From NCBI GenBank assembly GCA_003152955.1, contig PMBQ01000259.1:365-12760 (forward strand): DNA of 12,396 bases. Reading direction: 5' to 3'. The DNA is from Candidatus Bathyarchaeota archaeon. GTDB taxonomy: Archaea; Thermoproteota; Bathyarchaeia; 40CM-2-53-6; FEN-987. The notes beneath the pieces are model-generated. The model was not told where the DNA came from, did no database searches, and saw nothing but the letters and a program-made list of their open reading frames with translations. Each line of letters begins with the position of its first letter. Position 1 is the first letter of the stretch. A program made the position numbers and the translations under genes. Below are positions 1 to 7,407 of the stretch, piece by piece.

Positions 1-294
1 GCTCCCTTCAGCAAGAAAACCGTCATAGTTCTCTCGCAATGTTGACTTATCAACCACGGGAAAGAGACTCAGTATCTCAAATGGGTCATCCACCGTGAGG
101 TTAGCTCCACTTCCTGCAAGCACATGCTTGTAAAAAGGCACACTTGACACGCAATGGGTGAGTAAACTGCGAAGTTTAGCCCTCTGGTAAGCATGGAGTT
201 CCACGGGTGGAAGATTGGCGACCTGTCGAAGACGAATATATGCTTCCCAAGTGGATTTGTGCGTCAGCAAGTCGGAGAATTGTACCTTATTCAT
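1..294 (-). CDS. CapK/PaaK-like adenylate-forming enzyme, N-terminal part (runs off left edge)
   Basis: This is an open frame of 98 codons with no stop before the window edge, so only the N-terminus is visible. It starts at an ATG at 294-292 that shares four bases (ATGA) with the stop of the DUF362 gene, which suggests translational coupling. The visible part has a helical segment with LRSLLTHC, then VPFYKHVL, then a proline-rich stretch ending LFPVVDKSTLREN. That order (LR.LL.H, VPFY, then P.-.K..LR.N..F) is the usual N-terminus of the phenylacetate-CoA ligase/CapK group of AMP-forming enzymes, several of which are encoded in capsule and exopolysaccharide loci. The ATP-binding motifs would lie beyond the edge, so activity cannot be judged. 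Seen: the pattern and the overlap. Inferred: activation of a carboxylate linked to the polysaccharide. The substrate is unknown. Confidence 0.72.
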   Translation of the reverse strand, partial: MNKVQFSDLLTHKSTWEAYIRLRQVANLPPVELHAYQRAKLRSLLTHCVSSVPFYKHVLAGSGANLTVDDPFEILSLFPVVDKSTLRENYDGFLAEGS

Positions 295-1829
295 TTCATT
301 GCTGCTTTGAATTCATCAGCACTACGGTTGGCCAACTCAATGTGCCCAATCCAACCTGGCGGCGGAATGAGTTTCAAGTCCGGGAGACTGTCAAAGCCTT
401 CGACAGTAGAACCCTGCGAGTCATTGCATCGGAATATCTCTATAGCATCAGTAGTCCCCGTAAAACCGAACCAGCTTGCCAATCTAGGGGTGTTAGCAGT
501 CAACGGTATCTTCCGCCAGTCAAAACCCATTAGACGGGCCGCACACACATCATGTACCACAGGATTATCCGAAACCGAGAGTAATCCAACCCTCCGGGGT
601 TGAGGCTCCAAAGGTCCATTTCCTTCCCCCGCAACTACACCGTCACAAATGCACAGGTAGGCTCTTTGCGGCTTTTCAGATATTTCACCGAGTTGATTTA
701 AGTAGGGCAACACTCTGTTGAGATCGAATATCGGTCGCCACAACGTGTCATTGCCGTGCCATGCTCCGCCTATCATTTTATTGTAGCGAGAATAGTGGTG
801 CGATTTGGCCAACATAGGTAGCCCTTCACCAGAATCCTGGGTGACCGACCGAAGCAACCTCATTGTTGATTTGGCAGCGCGCCATGCTGATCTGGAGCGC
901 GATTGTAACACACGTGTTGTCGCTGAATACAACCATTTAAGTGCAGCATGGTCAGCAGAGTATTCGTCACCATAAGAGAGGGGAGAACCCTTCCTGAAAT
1001 GTGGAATCCAGGATTTGTCTCCGTTAATACCAATGAGATTCTTCATTGCCACAGTAATGCCAGTCTTTTGGTGGGTTTTGAGTTTCGGAACGTTTATGAA
1101 GAGGTTTGACTTGAGGATTGTATTTGGGATGAGATAGTAATGACCTCCCCGCTTCGCGTGCATTCGATAAGTCTGCCTATCGTCATAGTCTCCAATTGAA
1201 AACTTTGCGGACTCGCTAACGATATCGTCAAGAAAACTGTTGTTTAGCCTGATCATGGAATACCCAAGAGGATCCCCCTCTCGTTGTCGACGGTTCACTA
1301 TGAACCCATCTTCGTTTACGTTCACAGTTTCCTTCCGGAGATCAAGGAGGCGGACTGGGAAATTCCTTTCGGACGCAAAATACGCCACCAGGGGGCCTAT
1401 ACCCGTGTCGCTCAAGATCTTTCTGAAGTCGGCAGACTGCAGAGGCACATCAGCTATAACGACTTCGAAATCGATCTGGTCTTGCTTGCGAAGCAATTCC
1501 AGATAATCTAGGATTGGTCGCAAGACACTTGCATGAGAAGTGAGGGAATTCCTAAAATGAACTTCCTTCTCATGGAGAACTAAGTTGGGTTTGATGACTA
1601 CCGTGCAAGATTGCTGCACCAACCCTCGAAATGGATTCCATTTTATTGACCCTTGGTGTTCACGGTCAAGACCCCAGTTTAGTAGTAGAGCCCTTAGGAC
1701 AGAGTAGACGCAATTCTGACCATTGAATTTGGACAATACTCCATCGATTTCGGGGAATCCCCTTGGTGGATCGTATGGGAACTCTGGGTATTCCCACTTA
1801 TCGTTTGTGGCAAATCCGAAACGCAACAT
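291..1829 (-). CDS. DUF362 domain protein of a polysaccharide locus
   Basis: The protein is 512 residues from the ATG at 1829. An in-frame TTG at 1856 would add nine residues but has no visible ribosome site, whereas AAAAGAGA precedes the ATG. DUF362 hallmarks are clear: VVIKPNLV near residues 77-84, INVPKLKTHQKTGITVAMKN near 245-264 followed by LIGINGDKSW, and CDGVVAGEGNGPLEPQ near 395-410 followed by SDNPVVHDVCAARLMGFD. There is no CxxCxxCxxxC ferredoxin cluster, unlike many DUF362 proteins that carry one. No signal peptide or membrane segment is obvious, so it is probably cytoplasmic. It lies 50 nt after a GT4 gene and its stop overlaps the start of the CapK-like gene. The family has no settled biochemical role, so a function in modifying the polysaccharide is inferred from context only. 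Confidence 0.85.
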   Translation of the reverse strand: MLRFGFATNDKWEYPEFPYDPPRGFPEIDGVLSKFNGQNCVYSVLRALLLNWGLDREHQGSIKWNPFRGLVQQSCTVVIKPNLVLHEKEVHFRNSLTSHASVLRPILDYLELLRKQDQIDFEVVIADVPLQSADFRKILSDTGIGPLVAYFASERNFPVRLLDLRKETVNVNEDGFIVNRRQREGDPLGYSMIRLNNSFLDDIVSESAKFSIGDYDDRQTYRMHAKRGGHYYLIPNTILKSNLFINVPKLKTHQKTGITVAMKNLIGINGDKSWIPHFRKGSPLSYGDEYSADHAALKWLYSATTRVLQSRSRSAWRAAKSTMRLLRSVTQDSGEGLPMLAKSHHYSRYNKMIGGAWHGNDTLWRPIFDLNRVLPYLNQLGEISEKPQRAYLCICDGVVAGEGNGPLEPQPRRVGLLSVSDNPVVHDVCAARLMGFDWRKIPLTANTPRLASWFGFTGTTDAIEIFRCNDSQGSTVEGFDSLPDLKLIPPPGWIGHIELANRSADEFKAAMK

Positions 1830-1879
1830 AGGAGTGTCTCTTTTCAGTAGACGCAATACTATTCACGCTGCAACCGCTC

Positions 1880-2983
1880 TTACTTGACCTTAAGGATTTG
1901 TAAGTAGAGTCTCATGTATTCATTGCACATCGTCGAGAAATCAAACGACTCTCGCAGTCTGGCTTTGGCGTTACTGCCCATGAGCACTCGCAGTCTTTCG
2001 TCTTGAAGAAGATCATCAATCGAATTGGCGAGACCAAGTATATCCCCAGGCTCAAGAAGAATTCCGTACCGCCGATCCGGGATTAATTCGATGGGAGCCC
2101 CCGTACTTGTTACAACAATAGCTTTCCCGAGCGCCATGTACTCCATGACTGCGTTAGACAAGCCTTCATTATAGCTAGAGAGTACCCCGATATCAAAAAT
2201 GTTGACAATAGACTCAACATCATGTCGCTTCCCAACGAACTTAATACGGGATTGAAATTGCTCATCTACAATGCCCTTCATACGTGCCAGCAACGGCCCA
2301 TCTCCAACTGCAAGAAACGTCACATCGTCCCTCCTACTCAGAACAACTTTGGCGGCCGAAAGAAAAGTCTCATAGTCCTTGAAGACCGAGAAGGATGCAA
2401 CCATTCCAATCACATATTTGGTTGAAATTGAGAGCTCCTTTCGGAGTTCAGTTCGATCTGACAGATTGTCGAGCCGGGAGAAATCGAACCCATTGTGGAT
2501 GCATGCGCTTCTAGACTCTGGTGCATTGTACGCCCTCTGTCCCGCATAAGAATTAGCCACCACGTAGTCTGAGAATGGAATGCTTAACTTCGCAACTACT
2601 GAATTGATCTGACGAAACGACTGACGTGATGGAGCATCCCGAATGATCCCATTAATGAATCTTGTCCTGGTAAGCTTCGCAACGGGAAGTGTATAGAAGC
2701 ACGTTAACGGATCCCAAGAATGGATAATATCCGGTGAAAGTCGGTTTACAAGTCTCCATATTGATCTGAAAGGTCTAATGTCATGCTTTCGGTTTCTGGT
2801 AACAAAGTGGATCGGGATGCTCAGGGTTCTCAATTCCCCGAAGTCCACTTTGTTCTCCATCAGCATGAGACTAACTTCCACGGCTTCACAATCAGCCAAG
2901 TAGCGGATCAGTTGGGCTAGCTGGCGCTCTTTGCCGCCGCAAGCCAGGCTATCACTGCAGATAAGAATTTTCGGTCTCCCCAT
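1880..2983 (-). CDS. Glycosyltransferase family 4 (GT-B)
   Basis: This 367-residue protein has the length and layout of a retaining GT4 enzyme. The N-terminal half has the acceptor-side loop GGKERQ at residues 16-21 and the segment DIIHSWDP near 85-92. The C-terminal nucleotide-sugar domain has AVGDGP near 225-230, FVGKRHDV near 249-256, and the EX7E motif with E273 and E281 in NEGLSNAVMEYMALGK. GT4 enzymes typically transfer a sugar from a nucleotide donor to a lipid-linked acceptor at the cytoplasmic face of the membrane. The ATG at 2983 is preceded by GAGAGA, a reasonable ribosome site. The gene lies directly downstream of the decayed IS630 element and upstream of the DUF362 gene, so it may be transcribed through the element. 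Donor and linkage cannot be read from the sequence. Confidence 0.93.
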   Translation of the reverse strand: MGRPKILICSDSLACGGKERQLAQLIRYLADCEAVEVSLMLMENKVDFGELRTLSIPIHFVTRNRKHDIRPFRSIWRLVNRLSPDIIHSWDPLTCFYTLPVAKLTRTRFINGIIRDAPSRQSFRQINSVVAKLSIPFSDYVVANSYAGQRAYNAPESRSACIHNGFDFSRLDNLSDRTELRKELSISTKYVIGMVASFSVFKDYETFLSAAKVVLSRRDDVTFLAVGDGPLLARMKGIVDEQFQSRIKFVGKRHDVESIVNIFDIGVLSSYNEGLSNAVMEYMALGKAIVVTSTGAPIELIPDRRYGILLEPGDILGLANSIDDLLQDERLRVLMGSNAKARLRESFDFSTMCNEYMRLYLQILKVK

Positions 2984-3003
2984 GTCTCTCTCAGGTTTCC
3001 ATC

Positions 3004-4110
3004 GAGGGGTATAGAATGTCTAGCTCTACTAGTCCCCTTGTCCCGTTCCAGGAACAAGCTGACAAAGTCTTTGAATCTTCGCCAGGATTGAATCGGCGGT
3101 GGCGGTCCTCATGAACAGGTGTGTCTGGTGTTGGATAGCCCCGGATATAGGCCTCGATCCTGTCAACTAGTTCTTTGACACTCTTGAATGTCCCTCTACG
3201 GATGGCCCGTTGGGTGACAATTTTGAACCAGACCTCGCCCTGGATAAGCCGCCTGGCGCATAGGTCGGCGTGTAGTGGACATGCCACCGTGCGCGAGCAG
3301 CAAGCCAGCCCTCGACTTTCGGGTGCTTGTGGGTCGAGTAGTTGCCGACCACCATGTGAATGTCCAGGTCCTCGGGGATATTCCTGTCGACTCCCTTGAA
3401 AACGCTCAAGTACCCCTGATGTCGGTGCCGTTGCTTGCACTGCGTCATCACCTGGCCACCGGCGATATTGGGTGACGCCTTCGACGTACCCTAAGTCCAC
3501 AGGAGTATCGGTCGAGTGCGGTCTATGGCCTGAATCTGACTCCTTTCGTCAACACAGAGCAAGACAGCGTTTTCCGGGGGACTCAAATACAGCCCGACGA
3601 AATCCTGGACTATTTCCACAAAGAACGGATCAGTCGAAAGTTCGAAATATCGCTGCCGCTGAAGCCCAAACGCCTGCCTGATGCTATCGACCGTTCCGTG
3701 GGAAGTCTTCGTTTCCCGGGCAATACGCCGGATTGTCCAGCGAGTCTCTGCCTTGGTGTCCAACATTCTCCGCAACAAGTGGACCACCTCCTCATCAGCG
3801 ACCGAGCGAGGCCTTCTCGGGCAAAGTCCATCGTGCAAGCCCTGGATGCCAATGTTCAGAAAGCGTCGGCGCCACCCACAGGCCGACCTACCGAGTTTGA
3901 GTTCATCGACAATAGTGCAACTGGAGACTCCCTCGGCAGCCATCTTATCGAGCCTAGCCTTGTGGAACAGGACGTAGGGCAATTCCCGGGAGGAGGCTAG
4001 GGACTTGAGTTGAGAGTAGTCTGCTGCTGTCCAGCACTATTGGGTGTGTGTGGTGTCTGCGCTCAAAGTATGTTCTCCAATGCAAAGAGGCACGCACTAG
4101 GGACGCCCTA
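3004..4110 (-). mobile_element. IS630-family insertion sequence remnant
   Basis: The span between the GT2 gene and the downstream GT4 gene is filled by a broken IS630-type element. Possible terminal inverted repeats are GAGGGGTATAG at the left (from 3004) and, read inward on the opposite strand, TAGGGCGTCCCTAG at the right (from 4110). They share an outer (T)AGGG and a following GT but otherwise match poorly. A TA lies at the right boundary, in keeping with TA targeting by this family, but the left side reads GA, so the duplication is not intact. The boundaries are estimates. The element encodes a single transposase with multiple lesions and cannot move by itself. Confidence 0.6.
3029..4064 (-). 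pseudogene. IS630-family transposase, multiply frameshifted
   Basis: Pieces in successive frames rebuild one IS630 transposase. About 4064-4023 gives HPIVLDSS. From about 4024 a second frame gives DYSQLKSLASSRELPYVLF, then a helix-turn-helix region with WRRRFL and the catalytic CVDERSQIQAIDRT. Near 3497 the frame changes to VDLGYVEGVT. Near 3470 about 15 codons (the family's usual RHGTTTLFAALD stretch) are missing and the frame changes to QVMTQCKQRHRHQ. Near 3250 it changes again after HYTPTYAP to GEVWFKIVTQRAIRRGTF. Near 3115 it changes to RTATADSILAKIQRLC, ending at TAG 3031-3029. The second catalytic aspartate, normally in a DNY motif, is glycine (GGC at 3347-3345, in HMVVGNYSTH). The first Asp and the Glu remain. 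This is a dead gene; the two longest open pieces are not independent genes. Confidence 0.9.
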
Positions 4111-4123
4111 ATAATTAACTAAC

Positions 4124-5089
4124 CTATTCATGGGACACAGTCCTAGACATTGTATTCGAGAATCTCGGCTTCACCGATTGGTATGTTTTGATCAACATTT
4201 GTGCTGCTCGTGGACCACCCAACCTAAGTAGTCGAAAGAAAGCACTCACCCATCGCATCCGACCTTCTAACAGGGATCTTCCCCTCCATTCATCAGCTAG
4301 CTTGAAATCTCCCATAGCGAGGGCGACGAGAAACCCCCTCGTGCATTGTTTCATGTAGCCATGAGGGGAGAAACGTCTCAGTTGATCCAGCCATTCCTCT
4401 TCGTTCAGCAGAACTCTTTGAGTACAGAGTTCGCCCTCAAGATCAAACCTCACTCTAGATAGTCGATCGGGGCCTTTTGTGTGATATCGCCTCAGCGATC
4501 GGTGCAAATAGAAACCCTTTGAACGCTCCGCCAGTTTTGCCCAAAGGATGCCTTCATAGCCCGGCAGTAACTCGTTGAACCGGTCCCCTTGAAGGATGTC
4601 GCCACGAATGATTCCCCAAAATTCCCCTCGCATCGCTCCAATCATTTCGTCAAGTCCAACGTATTTGTCTCGAGATAAGCCAATCCCAGACATTCTCCCG
4701 GAACTCATGTCCATTGCATTGCAGAAGACACGATTCACTGAGGGGTCCTTCTTGAGTGGAATTTCGAGCAACACCTCAAGGGCATGCGGCTCAATCTCAT
4801 CGTCGCTATCTAGGAATGTAAACCAATCCCCTGCCATCGCATTCAACCCTGTGTTTTTCGCTGCCGTCACCCCCCTATTAGTAGAGTGGCGAATACATCG
4901 CACCTTTGGGTTCCCAAAAGTTGTCAGAACCGCGATCGTGGAATCTGTAGAGCCGTCGTCCACCACAATTAACTCGTAGTTCTCATAAGTCTGGGTTAGT
5001 ATGCTTCTAATAGCCCTACCCACCAGAGCAGCACGGTTAAACGTGGGTACAATCACACTGATTAGTGGGTCGCTATTGACTCGCTGCAT
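4124..5089 (-). CDS. Glycosyltransferase family 2 (GT-A)
   Basis: This 321-residue protein has a standard GT2 catalytic domain at its N-terminus: SVIVPTFNRA at residues 11-20, VVDDGSTDS at 42-50 for nucleotide binding, NRGVTAAKNTGL at 71-82, and the metal-binding DXD-type FLDSDDE at 92-98. The C-terminal third is rich in basic and hydrophobic residues and has no clear membrane helices. The enzyme probably adds one sugar to the undecaprenyl-linked repeat unit in the cytoplasm. The ATG at 5089 follows GGAAAG and AAGAGA, which could serve as a ribosome site. The gene is isolated by debris on both sides: an IS1182-like remnant upstream and the IS630 remnant downstream. Its own reading frame is intact. 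Sugar specificity is unknown. Confidence 0.94.
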   Translation of the reverse strand: MQRVNSDPLISVIVPTFNRAALVGRAIRSILTQTYENYELIVVDDGSTDSTIAVLTTFGNPKVRCIRHSTNRGVTAAKNTGLNAMAGDWFTFLDSDDEIEPHALEVLLEIPLKKDPSVNRVFCNAMDMSSGRMSGIGLSRDKYVGLDEMIGAMRGEFWGIIRGDILQGDRFNELLPGYEGILWAKLAERSKGFYLHRSLRRYHTKGPDRLSRVRFDLEGELCTQRVLLNEEEWLDQLRRFSPHGYMKQCTRGFLVALAMGDFKLADEWRGRSLLEGRMRWVSAFFRLLRLGGPRAAQMLIKTYQSVKPRFSNTMSRTVSHE

Positions 5090-5099
5090 TCTCTTACTT

Positions 5100-5483
5100 T
5101 CCCTAGAGCGCCGGGCGACAACATCCTGTTTGGGTGGCTCTCCCAGTGAGTTTCATTTCGAAGATGCCACATACCACGATTGGGCCTTATGAACTTGTTT
5201 TGGAATGACAGGATCCGGCTCTCGGGATTGGTGAAGTCGCTCTGCGTGCTGTCAAATACCCCGGGTCTTTCATCGGAGCCGGCTCGGTCTTCATCCGAAC
5301 TAGGGGGAGCGCCTTGTGAGGTGACCCCTTGGAATTCTCCTCTTGCTGAGACCTCTCTGCCTCGGGTTCCCCACGTCCCGTGCCTCTTCGTCCGAGGGGC
5401 ATTTCGCCACCTGAGGCATGCCGCTTGAGTCTCCGGGCATGCTAGCATTGCAGCAAGGTCTTCACCACATCTTCCTGCGCCAT
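5100..5483 (-). pseudogene. Decayed DDE transposase fragment, probably IS1182-like
   Basis: The 462-bp space between the second GT4 gene and the GT2 gene contains no sound gene but does hold scattered transposase-like matches. From an ATG at 5483 the frame reads MAQEDVVKTLLQC and then a stop. After two frame changes, positions near 5240-5190 read SDFTNPESRILSFQNKFI. In IS1182-type transposases a segment like NFTDPESRIM precedes a phrase like FIQAYNAQ. Here the DNA after KFI would restore IQAYNA if three bases were reinserted. Further on, near 5120, one frame reads KQDVVAR, similar to the QVVVA that follows in such proteins. A 147-codon frame across the region is a by-product of the decay. The family assignment is from memory of motifs and is moderate only. 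Confidence 0.5.
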
Positions 5484-5551
5484 TTATGGTCTTCACAGTC
5501 GCCACTCTTATCCAGATTGGAGAGCAAAAAATCGATCCCTCAAGAGCAACC

Positions 5552-6745
5552 TTATGAGCGGCCCGATAGAGCTCTTACCATCTGTACAAGCGGTAAGGCA
5601 TACACACTATAGTCAAAGATACTTGATGCGAGAAGTCTTCCGTTTTCTCCTATATAGTCAGCTTTAGCAGGATTGTCGGAGAGGTACCTTAGACACTCCG
5701 AGAATTCCCTCGGATTGTATTTGGAGCACACCACAGCATTTACCTTATCAGTAAACAGTCTTTTTACTTCGCCAAAGTTCGTCGATACAAGGGGTCTTCC
5801 GGCGAAACAATATTCCGCGATCTTGTGAGGGAAACGGGCTTCATCTTGCACATTCTCTCTCAGAGGGATGAGCAAGGCATAAGCATTGGCATAGACCTGA
5901 GCAAGTTCATCATCCGTCAAATCTGACACCACCTTCACAGTATCACCCAAGCCACTCGATTCAATGATGTTCGATAGATGTGTGAACTCTTCAGTTTTGC
6001 CGTTAACGATGAGTGTGATTCCGATGGAACCATGCTCGCGATAGATCAGAAAACTTTCCAAAATGAACTCGACGATTTCGATGTGGCCAATGGATCCACA
6101 GAAAGCGAAGTATGGTGAGGAAGAATGCTGCCGTCTCTTCGATATATAGCGGTGCGGGTCTGCAATTGCAGGAACCCGTAGGCTTCCAGGCTTCCTTGAA
6201 AACCTGTGCACTTGCTGCTCAAGTCTGTAGCTGATTGGGATAACTGCGTCAGTAAATCCGAAGGCATACCGGTCAAAAAGAGAATTGTGCAGTCGCCAAA
6301 AGACATTTCTTATGGAAATGAATGAGGATTTCAGCTCCACATAGTTCAGAATCACCTCAAAACCCAAAAGGTGGCCAAGAAGACTGAAGTATATTAGCGT
6401 GGTCATTTTGTCAGTTGAAATGAGGACAGCATCTAAGTTCTTTGACCAAGAGAGACGTAGAATCCTCCAAGTTTCGCCAAACAATCCCCAGGCTTTTCTC
6501 AGAAGACGCCAGAATAGACTAGTGGGCCGCCAAGAAATGCCAGAGCAATAGCAGTAGTTCATTCCTTCATACACACCTTTTGCAGGTAGCCGATTCTTCT
6601 TAGAAGGTGACTGCATACCGTAACGGCACAATACCGTAACTACCGCGCCCCCGCTGACAAAAGCCCTCCCCAGCAGACGTTGACGTTGCACCTCGGCCAG
6701 TCCAAAGGGAAAGCCTGAAACCCCTACGAGGACTACGTGAATCAT
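5552..6745 (-). CDS. Glycosyltransferase family 4-like (GT-B)
   Basis: This 397-residue protein has a GT4-like fold pattern. Its N-terminus, VVLVGVSGFPFGLAEVQRQR, carries a glycine-rich loop. Residues 212-222 read YFAFCGSIGHI at the start of the donor-binding domain. The segment RFPHKIAEYCFAGRPLVS at 304-321 holds the conserved glutamate and the region that contacts the donor in this class. The classical EX7E motif is less regular than in the other two GT4 enzymes here. The start ATG (6745-6743) overlaps the acetyltransferase stop as ATGA, so the two are probably translationally coupled. After its stop at 5552 comes 462 bp of transposase debris. It probably adds a sugar to the repeat unit at the cytoplasmic membrane face; donor and linkage are unknown. 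Confidence 0.88.
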   Translation of the reverse strand: MIHVVLVGVSGFPFGLAEVQRQRLLGRAFVSGGAVVTVLCRYGMQSPSKKNRLPAKGVYEGMNYCYCSGISWRPTSLFWRLLRKAWGLFGETWRILRLSWSKNLDAVLISTDKMTTLIYFSLLGHLLGFEVILNYVELKSSFISIRNVFWRLHNSLFDRYAFGFTDAVIPISYRLEQQVHRFSRKPGSLRVPAIADPHRYISKRRQHSSSPYFAFCGSIGHIEIVEFILESFLIYREHGSIGITLIVNGKTEEFTHLSNIIESSGLGDTVKVVSDLTDDELAQVYANAYALLIPLRENVQDEARFPHKIAEYCFAGRPLVSTNFGEVKRLFTDKVNAVVCSKYNPREFSECLRYLSDNPAKADYIGENGRLLASSIFDYSVYALPLVQMVRALSGRS

Positions 6746-7404
6746 GGGAACACTTCCAAGATATCTCTAATCACGGCACATGGATTTCCAGCCGCAACCA
6801 CATTATCCGGAATACTCTTGGTGACTACGCTATTTGCCCCTATGACGGAGTTCTCGCCAATTGAAACCCCTTTCAGAATGACCACATTCACTCCTATCCA
6901 AACGTTATCGGCAATCGTAACGGGCCGCGAATTTACATAGCCGCCCCGCCTCTCATTTGGATCGACAGCATGCCAGTCGAAATCTGTAATGAGGACATTT
7001 GCACCCACTAGGACTCTATTCCCAACCACCACCTTTTGCGCCGCACCAATTACACATCCGCTAAAGCCACAATCTGAGCCGACTTGAATCAATGCTGATG
7101 AGTAATGAGTGGAGAAAATGCATTTCCTCATTACTCCAATCAGGTTTGATGAGCGGTCAGAACGGAACAGGCAATGATCACCAATCTGGATTGTACTGAG
7201 GGGATGTCGATGGAACACCGGCACTCCTATGAACCTAACCCCTCTCCCAATGGCTACTCCCATCAGGTGTGCAATGAGGCACGTGATTGTCGTCGAGACA
7301 AGAGAATAGCTTGCGATCCTAGCCTGACGAAGCCTGGAGAAAATGACTGCGCGGGGGTCAGATATCAATTTCTGAATCCTGCCGCCGCTTAACTTTGAGA
7401 GCAT
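6742..7404 (-). CDS. Hexapeptide-repeat (LbH) O-acetyltransferase
   Basis: The 220-residue protein has an N-terminal helical part and then left-handed beta-helix repeats of the LIG-x-x type from about residue 55 to 210. The stretch ITDFDWHAVDP at 139-149 matches the DTDxH region of WcaF/NodL/maltose-acetyltransferase relatives, where the histidine (H145) is the expected catalytic base. The C-terminal part runs VWIGVNVVILKGVSIGENS (168-186) and ends with VAAGNPCAVI (203-212), typical of this family. It probably acetylates a sugar hydroxyl of the repeat unit from acetyl-CoA. A GAGG ribosome site lies nine bases before the ATG at 7404, inside the end of the upstream GT4 gene, and the intergenic gap is 3 nt. 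The substrate cannot be deduced. Confidence 0.92.
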   Translation of the reverse strand: MLSKLSGGRIQKLISDPRAVIFSRLRQARIASYSLVSTTITCLIAHLMGVAIGRGVRFIGVPVFHRHPLSTIQIGDHCLFRSDRSSNLIGVMRKCIFSTHYSSALIQVGSDCGFSGCVIGAAQKVVVGNRVLVGANVLITDFDWHAVDPNERRGGYVNSRPVTIADNVWIGVNVVILKGVSIGENSVIGANSVVTKSIPDNVVAAGNPCAVIRDILEVFP

Positions 7405-7407
7405 TAC

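Noticed and set aside
193..603. Plus-strand frames of 108 and 136 codons near the left edge.
   Set aside because: They are antisense to the DUF362 and CapK-like genes, both of which have conserved motifs.
1829..1856. TTG at 1856 as the start of the DUF362 gene.
   Set aside because: No ribosome site precedes it and the nine added residues carry no family motif, whereas the ATG at 1829 has AAAAGAGA upstream.
2991..3500. A 169-codon minus-strand frame next to the third GT4 gene.
   Set aside because: Only its first residues and the GEVWFKIVTQRAIRR part match the IS630 transposase; the middle is out-of-frame nonsense. It is a piece of the pseudogene.
5062..5505. A 147-codon minus-strand frame overlapping the start of the GT2 gene.
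   Set aside because: Its composition is low-quality (Arg, Glu, Gly and Ser rich), it overlaps the well-supported GT2 start, and only a short piece of it matches a transposase. It is best read as decayed transposase.
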